Positions 16,088-24,007 of a stretch of 36,499 nt of DNA are shown here, one piece after another. A program made the position numbers and the translations under genes. Source of the DNA: Paenibacillus sp. J2TS4. Lineage in GTDB: Bacteria > Bacillota > Bacilli > Paenibacillales > NBRC-103111. The stretch lies in NCBI RefSeq assembly GCF_018403245.1, contig NZ_BOSH01000027.1, forward strand, positions 1-36,499. Direction: 5' to 3'. The notes under the pieces were generated by a model that was not told the origin of the DNA, did not search any database, and saw nothing but the letters and a program-made list of their open reading frames with translations. Position 1 is the first letter of the stretch. The number at the start of each line of letters is the position of its first letter.

Positions 16088-17998
16088 ATGTCAAAGAAAG
16101 AAAAAAAACGGTTGCTGCGTATCCTTATTGCATCTGTTGGTTTTGTAGCAGCACTGTTTTTAAAGTTAGATGGCATTGCTGAATTCCTGATGTATCTTGT
16201 CCCATATCTTATCGTTGGAGGAGACATCCTCTGGAAAGCAGCGAGGAATATTACTCGAGGACAGGTTTTCGACGAGAACTTCCTCATGTCAGTAGCCACG
16301 ATTGGTGCCTTCTGCCTTGGCGAATATCCTGAAGGTATTGCTGTTATGTTGTTTTTTCAAGTGGGCGAGCTGTTCCAATCCTATGCCGTTTCAAAATCCC
16401 GTAAGTCAATATCCGAACTGATGGATATTCGCCCTGACTATGCCAATGTGCTAAGAAATGGGGAATTGATACGGGTTGACCCGGAAGAGGTGCAAATGAA
16501 TGAGATCATTGTAGTGAAACCTGGAGAGCGAGTACCTCTGGATGGGGTTGTAACCGAGGGTTTCTCCGCAATAGACACCTCAGCTCTAACAGGAGAGTCC
16601 GTTCCACGGGAAGTACAGACAGGAGAAGATGTGATTAGCGGTTGTATCAACCAAACCGGTAAATTGACCATTCAAGTAAACAAAGAATACGGCCAGTCCA
16701 CAGTAGCCAAAATACTTGAATTAGTTGAAACTTCTTCCGACAAAAAGAGCAAAAGTGAAAATTTCATTACGAAATTTGCCCGATACTATACCCCATTCAT
16801 TGTTTTAGCGGCAGTTATTTTGGCTATCATTCCACCACTTGTCACAGGTCAGCCATTCGATATGTGGATTGAAAGAGCCTTAATCTTTCTTGTCATTTCT
16901 TGTCCCTGTGCTTTGGTTATATCCGTGCCGCTCAGCTTTTTTGGCGGAATCGGCGGAGCATCCAAATCTGGCGTTTTAGTGAAGGGAAGCAACTATCTCG
17001 AGGCTTTAGCCAACACAGAGATGGTCGTGTTCGATAAAACCGGTACGCTAACAAAGGGGAACTTCGTTGTCAGTGAAATATATTCCGACAAAATGACCAG
17101 TCAGGAGTTGTTGGAATTGGCAGCATATGTAGAGGATTATTCCAACCATCCCATCGCGCAGAGTATCAAGAAGGCATTTGGAAGAGCGATTGATTCCTCC
17201 CGTATTAAGGATATCGAAGAAATCGCCGGTCATGGTGTGAAATCTGTAATTGATGGAAACGTCGTGTTGGCGGGAAACGCCAAACTCATGAAACGTGAAC
17301 ATATATCCTACAATGATAAGAAACTTGTTGGGACTGTAGTCCATCTAGCCGTTGACAATGAGTACATGGGATATATCCTTGTTGAGGACGAAATTAAACA
17401 GGACGCTCCCCACGCTATTACAGCTCTCAAATCGGCAGGAATCAAGCAGACCGTCATGCTAACTGGCGATGCCAATGAAGTGGGGAAAAAGGTTGCTACT
17501 ACGCTTAGACTAGATAAAGCATATACAGAGCTATTGCCTGCGGATAAGGTTGAACATGTGGAAGAGTTAATGAAGCAGAAAAAGGCAAAAGGCAAACTGG
17601 CCTTTGTCGGTGATGGTATCAATGACGCCCCCGTTCTTGCACGCGCAGATATCGGTATCGCTATGGGTGGCTTGGGTTCAGATGCAGCAATTGAAGCTGC
17701 GGATGTCGTAATTATGACCGATGAGCCATCCAAAATCGCCACAGTGATGAAGATAAGCAAAAAAACACTCCGTATCGCCAAACAAAACATTGTTTTTGCT
17801 TTAGGGATCAAAGGATTTGTCCTGATTTTAGGAGCAATGGGGATGGCAACGATGTGGGGAGCTGTATTCGCTGATGTTGGAGTATCCGTCATAGCAATTC
17901 TTAACGCAATAAGGGCACTCAACGTTAAAAAATTTAACACGCCGATACAAGTATCTCAAAAACAAGAGGACGGAAATCGGCAAGGGGCAGTGGCATAG
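16088..17998 (+). CDS. P1B-type metal-transporting ATPase (Zn/Cd/Pb type)
   Basis: A 636-residue membrane ATPase that exports soft metal ions. Key sites: TGES 168-171 (actuator), CPC 272-274 in the metal-binding helix, phosphorylation site D316 in DKTGT, H354-P355 and GDGIND 508-513. K575 in the penultimate helix and D596 (FADVG) in the last one are the pair seen in ZntA/CadA-type (P1B-2) pumps, favouring Zn2+, Cd2+ or Pb2+ over copper. There is no N-terminal HMA domain; the separate HMA protein upstream probably stands in. GAGGAGGA precedes ATG 16088. A convergent ArsR gene follows. Gene names cadA or zosA would both be guesses. Confidence 0.93.
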   Translation: MSKKEKKRLLRILIASVGFVAALFLKLDGIAEFLMYLVPYLIVGGDILWKAARNITRGQVFDENFLMSVATIGAFCLGEYPEGIAVMLFFQVGELFQSYAVSKSRKSISELMDIRPDYANVLRNGELIRVDPEEVQMNEIIVVKPGERVPLDGVVTEGFSAIDTSALTGESVPREVQTGEDVISGCINQTGKLTIQVNKEYGQSTVAKILELVETSSDKKSKSENFITKFARYYTPFIVLAAVILAIIPPLVTGQPFDMWIERALIFLVISCPCALVISVPLSFFGGIGGASKSGVLVKGSNYLEALANTEMVVFDKTGTLTKGNFVVSEIYSDKMTSQELLELAAYVEDYSNHPIAQSIKKAFGRAIDSSRIKDIEEIAGHGVKSVIDGNVVLAGNAKLMKREHISYNDKKLVGTVVHLAVDNEYMGYILVEDEIKQDAPHAITALKSAGIKQTVMLTGDANEVGKKVATTLRLDKAYTELLPADKVEHVEELMKQKKAKGKLAFVGDGINDAPVLARADIGIAMGGLGSDAAIEAADVVIMTDEPSKIATVMKISKKTLRIAKQNIVFALGIKGFVLILGAMGMATMWGAVFADVGVSVIAILNAIRALNVKKFNTPIQVSQKQEDGNRQGAVA

Positions 17999-18061
17999 TA
18001 AAATGGGAGTGTTACCGGGAAGCTCAGTAAGTAATATTCCCGCCCCCCTTTATCGATTAAT

Positions 18062-18439
18062 CTAAAGTCCTTTCAACGGACAACTCATTTTAAAAAAATC
18101 ATCTACCATTTGATGAACCAGACGAGCTTTTTCGCTGTCAGCAAGTGAATAGTAAACTTCTTTCCCAACTCGTTTGCTTTTGATTAATCCATGTAACTTT
18201 AACGATTTCAAGTGATGAGAAACGGATGCAGGGCTCATGTCCAGAGCAGCTGAAATATTGTGTCCACACTCTTCGCAATGACAAAGTAACCAAAGGATTT
18301 GAAGACGCGAGCCGTCAGATAGCTGTTGGAAAATAGCAGCTCCATCCAAAAAAAATTGGACATCAGGCATTCGCTTTAAAACATAGCTTAAATTTTGATC
18401 ATGATCGTGAAGCTTTTCCTTGTTTTTTATCGTCGCCAC
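18062..18439 (-). CDS. ArsR/SmtB-family metal-sensing repressor
   Basis: A 125-residue winged-helix repressor. The recognition helix region is AALDMSPASVSHHLKSLKLHGLIKSKRVGKEVYYSL (about residues 65-100). Just before it stands LLCHCEECG, whose cysteines resemble the CadC/ArsR alpha-3 metal site (ELCVCDL-like). A histidine-rich KLHDHDQN near the N-terminus could add ligands. The GTG at 18439 overlaps AAAGGAG, so the true start is uncertain; no ATG lies in the next 20 codons. It converges on the P-type ATPase. Its promoter and the efflux promoter carry similar TGATT/AATCA palindromes. Confidence 0.88.
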   Translation of the reverse strand: MATIKNKEKLHDHDQNLSYVLKRMPDVQFFLDGAAIFQQLSDGSRLQILWLLCHCEECGHNISAALDMSPASVSHHLKSLKLHGLIKSKRVGKEVYYSLADSEKARLVHQMVDDFFKMSCPLKGL

Positions 18440-18460
18440 TCCTTTGATATAACATTCATT

Positions 18461-18479
18461 TGATTAAACAATCATTATA
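18461..18479 (-). promoter_or_regulatory. arsR-like gene promoter and operator
   Basis: On the minus strand TATAAT (18479-18474) is followed at once by TGATTGTTTAATCA (18474-18461), a 5-4-5 perfect inverted repeat. The operator covers the transcription start, consistent with autorepression relieved by metal. Confidence 0.65.
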
Positions 18480-18744
18480 CTAAAGTCTATGCATTACCTA
18501 GGCTCTTGTCAAGGGCATACTTTTGGACATTTAAATTTCTTTACCTAAGCATTTTCCGTTTAAAACCATGTATCTGGCCTTCTAACGATGATATACGAAC
18601 TTCATATATGCTCACAATAACTCTTATGCAGTTTTCTAAGACTTCGTAATCTCTAAAACGAAATAATAGTTTATAAATGTTTGATAGAGTGACATAGCCA
18701 GATAACTAGTAGGAGAAATTCATCGGAAAGGAGAAGAGTAATAC
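18480..18744. other. Gap between arsR and gpmA scar
   Basis: No gene visible. AAAGGAGA at 18727-18734 is the ribosome binding site of the broken gpmA. Confidence 0.3.
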
Positions 18745-19002
18745 ATGTATAAGTTGGTTTTGATTAGACATGGAGAAAGTAATTAGAACAAAGAGAACTT
18801 ATTTACAGGTTGGATGGACGTAGACTTATCGGATAAAGGAGTTCAGGAATCTTATTATGCCGGCAGACTACTTAAGGAAAAACAATTCATATTTGATGTA
18901 GCCTACACCTCATACTTGAAGCGAGCTATAAAAACACTAGATTATGTGCTCGAGGAAATGAATTTCCTGTGGATACCTGTATACAAATCCTGGCAGCTTA
19001 AT
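18745..19002 (+). pseudogene. gpmA: gpmA-type phosphoglycerate mutase, N-terminal fragment
   Basis: The start MYKLVLIRHGESN is the catalytic phosphohistidine motif RHGES of 2,3-bisphosphoglycerate-dependent phosphoglycerate mutase. A TAG interrupts at 18784-18786, where the intact enzyme has a tryptophan. The frame resumes with NKENLFTGWMDVDLSDKG, FDVAYTSYLKRAIKTL and WIPVYKSWQLN. The last agreement is at about 19002; the expected ERHYG block is replaced by the reverse strand of an integrase gene. About one third of the enzyme remains. Confidence 0.88.
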
Positions 19003-19424
19003 CCATTGCCATGGAAAACAACCCTTGAACATTTCTAATATAAGAAGAACGATACTTCTTTTTAGATAACGTTAATTGCCATTTTTGAACATGGATTGGA
19101 GTAATTTCCGTTGTGATTAAGTTATTAAAAAAAGTGAAATGTTTTCTTACAGTCGGTAATCGATTATCGTACGTTCTTCCTTTTACTTGTGTTTTATACC
19201 AGGGTAAGAAAATATCTTCAATAAACTGTTGAAATAAAATGTCATCTTGCTTTTCTTCTAATGCGTCAGACTTTGTTAGTAGTAACCTTGAATATTCTTC
19301 CCTTGCTTCTTTTAAAACCGCTACGGTATTTCTGAATTTGCTTTCCAGTGATGGGGTGATAGCCTAAATTTGCCCTAAAATAATAAGTTCCGTTCTTTGC
19401 CTTTTTGATGATATCTTTAGTCAT
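19001..19424 (-). pseudogene. Tyrosine recombinase/integrase remnant
   Basis: From ATG 19424 (GGAG upstream) the reading is MTKDIIKKAKNGTYYFRANL, GYHPITGKQIQKYRSGFK: the arm-binding domain of Tn916/phage-type integrases. A frameshift near 19310 follows. Another frame then gives EEKQDDILFQQFIEDIFLPWY, KTQVKGRTYDNRLPTVRKHF and YIRNVQGLFSMAMD, the SAM-like core-binding domain. It stops at the gpmA junction near 19001, so the catalytic R-H-R-Y domain is gone. Confidence 0.85.
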
Positions 19425-19462
19425 GATTTCACTCCTTACGCAATTAGTGCAAGAAGTACAAA

Positions 19463-19647
19463 TCACACATCTAAAGTTATCCCTAATACTTCCTCTACAG
19501 CTTCTTTAGGAACACGATCCAACTTTTTAGATTGATAATACGTGTGCCCTTTTGAAATCATTAGTTTTTTACACTCTCTAAGATATCAGCTGAAAAAGAG
19601 GGACCATAACCTAGTGCTATCAAGTCTTTTTTAGCGACTGTGACCAT
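19463..19647 (-). pseudogene. DUF3173-family protein, frameshifted
   Basis: Starts MVTVAKKDLIALGYGPSFSA at ATG 19647 with AAAGGAG upstream, the typical opening of DUF3173, a small protein often encoded next to integrases of Tn916-like elements. The frame breaks at a run of A (near 19560) and continues with SKGHTYYQSKKLDRVPKEAV and EEVLGITLDV. A single missing base explains the break. It lies just upstream of the integrase remnant, as in intact elements. Confidence 0.8.
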
Positions 19648-20735
19648 ATTAACTCCTTTCCATAGACTAGGATATGCTATTTGATATCTGTCTATTATTA
19701 TATCGCGTCTGTAAAACCAATTCTAATACGTTGCGTGAATTGGTTCTTGCACTAAAATAAAAAGGTTCTATTGTCATAACTTGATGGTTACTTTAACTTA
19801 TTTTGCTAAAATAAGAGTCAAAAATCAGACGGCTGTTGGTACAGCTCCACGGGAATTTCACCCCTGCAAGTATTCCTTCCAGCCCTATTCATAGCTTGCG
19901 ACGCTTTGAACGCTCGAACCATGACGATAGGGGAGTATCATTATCAATACTGATAAGTTATCGCCAGCAATTCACCACAATTGCATTAGATTCATAGATT
20001 ATCTCTCGTTCCAAACGAAAGTCATGGCGTATGAATCAAGTGGCTCATCATCAGTAGAATGCACAACGAACTTGCTACTTGGTACGATCTGGTTCTATCT
20101 TGCATGTCCTCTCTCTTCGCAACTGCAAAAGAGGGTGATGATTTCCCCTTTCATATCCTTCAACAAACTTTTTTATGAAATGCCAAGAATAGGAGCACTT
20201 TTTGAAAAAAGATAGCTGTAAAACACAAAAAAGCCCAATCGAACATAAGCCAAAATGATTTTGTTATCTGCATTAAGTTAAAATCAAATAACTGAACCAG
20301 GAATGAATATAACAACAAACGAACCTCGTGTCTGTCAAAAGGTTTGTGTCTTTTTGCACTACTAATACGACATAAAGAGCGATTTTGCCGAAAAAAGGAG
20401 AAAACACAAAAAAGATCAAAAACCTTGAGAGTTATTTGATCTAAAAAAGAAATATAGAAGAACTAGTTATGAATATTGAAATCCAACATTGTATTTCAAA
20501 AAGCTCACCTAATAATTTGGAATATTCACTAGAAGATAATCAGATCGTTTCAAATAGAAGTAGTGGGTCTAGTTATTTATGTGAAAAATTTAAAGAGTCA
20601 TTCTCGCAAACTTGTCATCCAATCAAAATATCAAATTTGCTTAGAATCTGAGAAGAACTGAGTATCCTTTTGTAGACTTAAACAAAAAAGGTTGTAATAC
20701 ATACTAACTCAAAAGTTATTGCCTTCATACACCGA
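19648..20735. other. 1.1-kb region of debris
   Basis: Contains an inverted repeat (AACCAATTC 19715-19723, GAATTGGTT 19737-19745), one copy of a 34-bp dispersed repeat (20133-20166) and no convincing gene. A 60-codon frame (20469-20651), rich in S and N, lacks a ribosome binding site and resembles nothing I know. Most of the stretch is probably remains of the integrative element. Confidence 0.35.
20133..20166. repeat. Dispersed repeat, copy A
   Basis: Thirty-two of 34 bases match 25960-25993 in the same orientation (core GGTGATGATTTCCCCTTTCA). Flanking similarity fades on both sides. The source is unknown; it may be a fragment of an insertion sequence. Confidence 0.7.
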
Positions 20736-21953
20736 TTAATCGATGAATACTTTAGTTACTATCTGGTTCTTTTTTTGTTTTAATAAATAATGCCACAACC
20801 ATACAAAGAATGCTGCTGTAGCCATACTTCCACCGATCACGCATATGCCCAGCCATCCCCAACGATCCCATGCTGCTACACCACCTGCTGAGCCAAGTGC
20901 CCCCCCTATGAATGAACTAACCATATATACAGTGTTCAATCTACCTTTTGCCTCAGCAGACAAACTATAAATGCGGGTCTGATTTGAGATATGGGCACCC
21001 TGATAACCCAAATCTAACAGAACAATTCCAACAATTAGCCCCAAATGCCAGGTTCCAAACAATCCAAATAATACGTACGACAACAAAACGATTACGGTCA
21101 TCAAACCGACCATCATTTGGGGACTGAATCGATCGCTTAATTTACCGACCACAGACGCAGTCACAACTCCGACCACACCAATCAAGCTAAACATCCCGAC
21201 CATGGAACTACCGTACTGATAATGTGGGCCTTCTAAAAAGAAAGTTAACGAAGTCCAAAAGGCACTGAACGAGCCAAACATCAATGCACTTATCAAGGCT
21301 GCTTCACGAAGTGTACGCTCTTGTACAATCAATTTCCTGATAGAACGTAGTAATTCCAAATAGGATAATTTTACCTTAGGCTTAAGAGAAGGCAGATAAT
21401 GGTATAAAACATATGTCAATATAAACATGAGCAAAGATGCAAAACCAAACATAACGCGCCAGCTAAATAACTCTCCGATAAAACCAGCCACTGTTCTTGC
21501 CAGCAAGATGCCAATTAGGAGACCACTCATCACACTTCCAATTACTTTCCCTCGCTGATAAGGTGATGCAAGTTCTGCCGCAAACGGCACAATAATTTGT
21601 GGAGACACTGTGGTAAAGCCAACCATAAAGCTGGCTATATACACACTGTACAGATTTTGGGCAGTCGCTAAAAAGATCAGAGCCAGTCCAACCGCAAACA
21701 AAAGAGAAAGGATCAATTTTTTCTTCTCATAAATATCGCCAAGGGGGATAAATGTAAACATTCCGATTGCAAAACCAATCTGAGTATACGTAGAAATAAT
21801 TCCTGATTGCTGATCATCTACACCAAAGGTTCGTCCCATTTCAGCTAATAAAGGTTGATTGTAGTATAGATTTGCAATCGTTAGTCCACATGAAACTGCC
21901 ATTAAAAGGGTAAGTGTTGGACTAAGCTGTGCTTGTTGCTGAAAACGACTCAT
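20736..21953 (-). CDS. MFS transporter under T-box control
   Basis: A 405-residue 12-helix MFS carrier. It has IANLYYNQPLLAEMG (about residues 26-40), the loop 2-3 motif as PLGDIYEKKKL (near 71-81), PQIIVPFAAELA near 121-132 and the late block HISNQTRIYSL. It is a paralogue of the MFS gene at 1565. GGGAG lies about 10 bases before ATG 21953. Its leader is a T-box with terminator and strong promoter, so expression should rise when one amino acid's tRNA is uncharged. That makes an amino acid, a related metabolite or an aminoacyl-tRNA synthetase inhibitor the likely cargo, by inference. It sits between remnants of an integrative element and may be its cargo. Confidence 0.9.
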   Translation of the reverse strand: MSRFQQQAQLSPTLTLLMAVSCGLTIANLYYNQPLLAEMGRTFGVDDQQSGIISTYTQIGFAIGMFTFIPLGDIYEKKKLILSLLFAVGLALIFLATAQNLYSVYIASFMVGFTTVSPQIIVPFAAELASPYQRGKVIGSVMSGLLIGILLARTVAGFIGELFSWRVMFGFASLLMFILTYVLYHYLPSLKPKVKLSYLELLRSIRKLIVQERTLREAALISALMFGSFSAFWTSLTFFLEGPHYQYGSSMVGMFSLIGVVGVVTASVVGKLSDRFSPQMMVGLMTVIVLLSYVLFGLFGTWHLGLIVGIVLLDLGYQGAHISNQTRIYSLSAEAKGRLNTVYMVSSFIGGALGSAGGVAAWDRWGWLGICVIGGSMATAAFFVWLWHYLLKQKKNQIVTKVFID

Positions 21954-21987
21954 TGGCTCTACTCCCTTCTATATAAAAATAACAATA

Positions 21988-22044
21988 AAAAACCTTTCAT
22001 CCCTTGGACATAGCAGTATATGCTATATCTAAGGGACGAAAGGT
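21988..22044 (-). terminator. T-box terminator hairpin
   Basis: On the minus strand ACCTTTCGTCCCTT pairs with AAGGGATGAAAGGT, followed by TTTTTT. It lies directly after the T-box sequence. The upstream arm can pair alternatively in the antiterminator. Confidence 0.88.
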
Positions 22045-22310
22045 ATGTTTTCCGCGGTACCACCCTCATTTGCTTAGAACCTCACAATTCTAGCCTCACA
22101 AAGTAAAACCAATTTACTTTCAACACATTAACGGGTGTGACCGTTTGAAACTACTTACCGAACCACTCCATTTCATTCGGTTTCATTCAACAGTTCCGAG
22201 ACGACTTCGCACGAGAGGTTAAGGCAAAGATTGCAGCAAATACTTTGCTCTCTGGGCATAAGAGCTCCCATACTTATTTCTCTTCATTACTTTTATGGAT
22301 ATAAGAATTT
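22045..22310 (-). ncRNA. T-box riboswitch leader
   Basis: The minus strand carries the T-box sequence AGGGTGGTACCGCGG (22066-22052). Stem I features are present: AGAGAAATAAGTA near the 5' end and the apical CAGAGAGC...TGCTGCAA block. On the 3' side of stem I the order GCGAA-GTC-GTCTCGGAACTG fits the usual GAA-specifier pattern, suggesting a GUC (valine) specifier. The specifier call needs a structural alignment. Terminator and MFS gene follow directly. Confidence 0.92.
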
Positions 22311-22316
22311 TGAATC

Positions 22317-22344
22317 ATTATACCATGATTTAATATTTTGTCAA
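22317..22344 (-). promoter_or_regulatory. Sigma-A promoter of the T-box/MFS unit
   Basis: TTGACA (22344-22339) and TATAAT (22322-22317), both perfect consensus hexamers, are 16 bp apart, giving a start near 22310 at the beginning of the T-box. Confidence 0.85.
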
Positions 22345-22398
22345 CCGACTTAATTATATGAATTGGGTGCCTTGTACTGCAGAACTTTTGTAAGAAAT

Positions 22399-22551
22399 TT
22401 ACTGAATGTATCCTCTGCATACTAATGACTCAAAATTTTTTAATTCTATTATTCGTCCGTTAATCCGTCTTTGTTCGATTTTGCCTTCTTCGGCATATTC
22501 TAAATTTTCAAAGGTTTTTTCCATATTTGGAATGACATACTTTAGTTCCAT
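22399..22551 (-). pseudogene. DUF961 (Tn916 Orf23/YdcP-like) N-terminal remnant
   Basis: From ATG 22551 the 50 codons read MELKYVIPNMEKTFENLEYA and KIEQRRINGRIIELKNF, the conserved start of DUF961 proteins at the leading end of Tn916-like conjugative elements. The family is ~100-125 residues; here the frame is lost after residue ~40. AGAGGT precedes the start. Together with the integrase and DUF3173 remnants it marks the other end of a decayed integrative element. Confidence 0.8.
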
Positions 22552-22569
22552 GATACATACCTCTTTTCT

Positions 22570-22638
22570 TTATAATTTTTCATTTACATACATGAGAATC
22601 GAAAATAGGGGAGGGGAGCGAGAATAAAAAGCTTTCAT
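22570..22638 (-). CDS. Tiny ORF between MT-A70 and DUF961 remnants
   Basis: Twenty-two codons from ATG 22638, preceded by AGGAAGTGA that overlaps the MT-A70 stop. It reads MKAFYSRSPPLF and a weakly hydrophobic end. Probably translated in coupling or mere debris; no family recognised. Confidence 0.25.
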   Translation of the reverse strand: MKAFYSRSPPLFSILMYVNEKL

Positions 22639-22644
22639 GGTGAA

Positions 22645-23019
22645 TCACTTCCTATTCATATGACCAATTGAAATAGAATGTCCTACTTCATTTCCCCAAG
22701 CGTCCCATCCAGCAGAGTTTTGTCTGGCGAATAATTCAACTTTTGGTAAATCGCCCATTAGCTCAATAATTTTATCTCTTGCCATATCAGGTTTTTTACT
22801 ATGTCCTTCAATTGGACTGATGATCAGTTGGTGAACCTTCTTTGATACTCTTTTGGGGCGACCTTTTACAGCTAATAAACAAATTTCAGCATTCGAGCGT
22901 GTCCAGTGACCCAAACCAAAGAAGAAACCTTTTCCTGACTTATTCTGTTTCACCCAGACAAATGCAACAGTTTTAAACGTATATCCCCATGCATCTATGA
23001 CTTTTAACACATCCGGCTC
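22645..23019 (-). pseudogene. MT-A70 family adenine methyltransferase, C-terminal part
   Basis: The readable homology starts at EPDVLKVIDAWGYTFKTVAFVW and runs through FFFGLGHWTRSNAEICLLAVKG, ...PIEGHSKKPDMARDKI and FARQNSAGWDAWGNEV, the second half of MT-A70 N6-adenine methyltransferases found on phages and mobile elements. The N-terminal part with the catalytic DPPW motif is missing. The frame runs on to ATG 23061 in unrelated sequence that encodes another remnant on the opposite strand. Not expected to be active. Confidence 0.8.
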
Positions 23020-23043
23020 TATCTTAATGCAGTTTGATAGTAA

Positions 23044-23314
23044 TTTGGAACTTACTTCCATGGATTACGGAATCAGCTGGAATGAATATGTAGCAACAGA
23101 AGAAATTATTTCTCCTAAAGCAGCCTTTAAACAGGTTGAAGATGGAAACTTTGAACAATATGTCCCCTTCCAGCAGGGAGATACCCTGTGGGTAAAAGAA
23201 TGTAAGCTCGCTTATGTCGTCTCCGGTAACCAACGGTTCGTTTGTCTATACTCGGATCAATGTCCTGGTAACGGTTTTTCTCTTGCTTTGAGCTTAGCAA
23301 TGAAAAAGCTGTAA
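23044..23314 (+). pseudogene. Unrecognised protein remnant
   Basis: An internal-looking segment reads NEYVATEEIISPKAAFKQVE and NFEQYVPFQQGDTLWVKECKLAYVV, then changes to low-sense sequence. It overlaps the 5' end of the MT-A70 frame on the other strand, so at least one of the two is truncated there. No start signal is visible. It looks like a piece of a secreted or lipoprotein-type domain, but I cannot name it. Confidence 0.4.
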
Positions 23315-23375
23315 CCGTCAAGTACTTTTGAGCAGATTTCGCTAAATAACTTTCAACACCTAGTTACTTCCAAAA

Positions 23376-23748
23376 ATGGTTTCTCGATGCTTTAATCGGG
23401 GCTTACTTGAACAGCGTGTCACGGAAGAAAAGATTGGTGATGTCAAATGCCAGAATATGCGCCCCCTTCCTAAAGTTGAGGGAGGAAAGCAGCACTATGT
23501 GAAGTGGAACATTGAGTCTGAACCATATTGTCTCGAAGCAACAGGACAGATCATCATTCCCAATGGGCCAATGGAACTGCGGATTGAGCGTGATCATATT
23601 TTTGCTAAAGGACTGGGGCCTGCCTACATGATTCATAACTATTTTCCAAACAATGGCTGGGAAGCTGATCTCAGGTATTCTTGGACCTATTAAAATTACT
23701 GTAGATATGCGTGAAAATAGCAATATCAAAAAGGGCGCGATTATTTAA
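23376..23748 (+). pseudogene. Unrecognised protein, frameshifted
   Basis: One frame runs from 23376 to about 23660 (IGDVKCQNMRPLPKVEGGKQ, ...MELRIERDHIFAKGLG, MIHNYFPNNGW). A one-base change near 23660 moves the sense to the next frame, KLISGILGPIKITVDMRENS, which stops at 23746-23748. The joined reading is coherent, so this is a real but broken gene or gene end. No ribosome binding site precedes the first ATG. Family unknown. Confidence 0.45.
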
Positions 23749-23753
23749 GAAGA

Positions 23754-23790
23754 GTAATCAAAAAACAAATTTACACTATTTTTTGATTAC
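23754..23790. terminator. Bidirectional terminator
   Basis: GTAATCAAAAAA pairs with TTTTTTGATTAC around a short AT loop, with T-runs inside both arms. It lies at the end of the unknown pseudogene and could also serve the monooxygenase gene transcribed toward it. Confidence 0.7.
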
Positions 23791-24007
23791 CTCAAAGAAT
23801 TGCTTGACTCCACTTTGACTCCATTTTACTGGTTTTTGTATTGTTTTTTCATAAGCGAGGTATCGTTAAATTGCTTTAAAATAGAGGAATCATCCTACTC
23901 GACCTAATTTTTTGGTATTTCTAAATGTGTAGTAGTGACTGTTTCAGAAACTCAGTTTTCATCGACTTTCTGGAAAGTCTCAAATCTGTTAGAAACTGAA
24001 ATGGGCA

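Noticed and set aside
17308..17940. 210-aa minus-strand ORF inside the P-type ATPase
   Set aside because: Opposite-frame shadow; the plus frame holds the ATPase catalytic motifs.
22406..22627. Plus-strand 73-aa ORF
   Set aside because: It is the antisense shadow of the DUF961 remnant on the minus strand.
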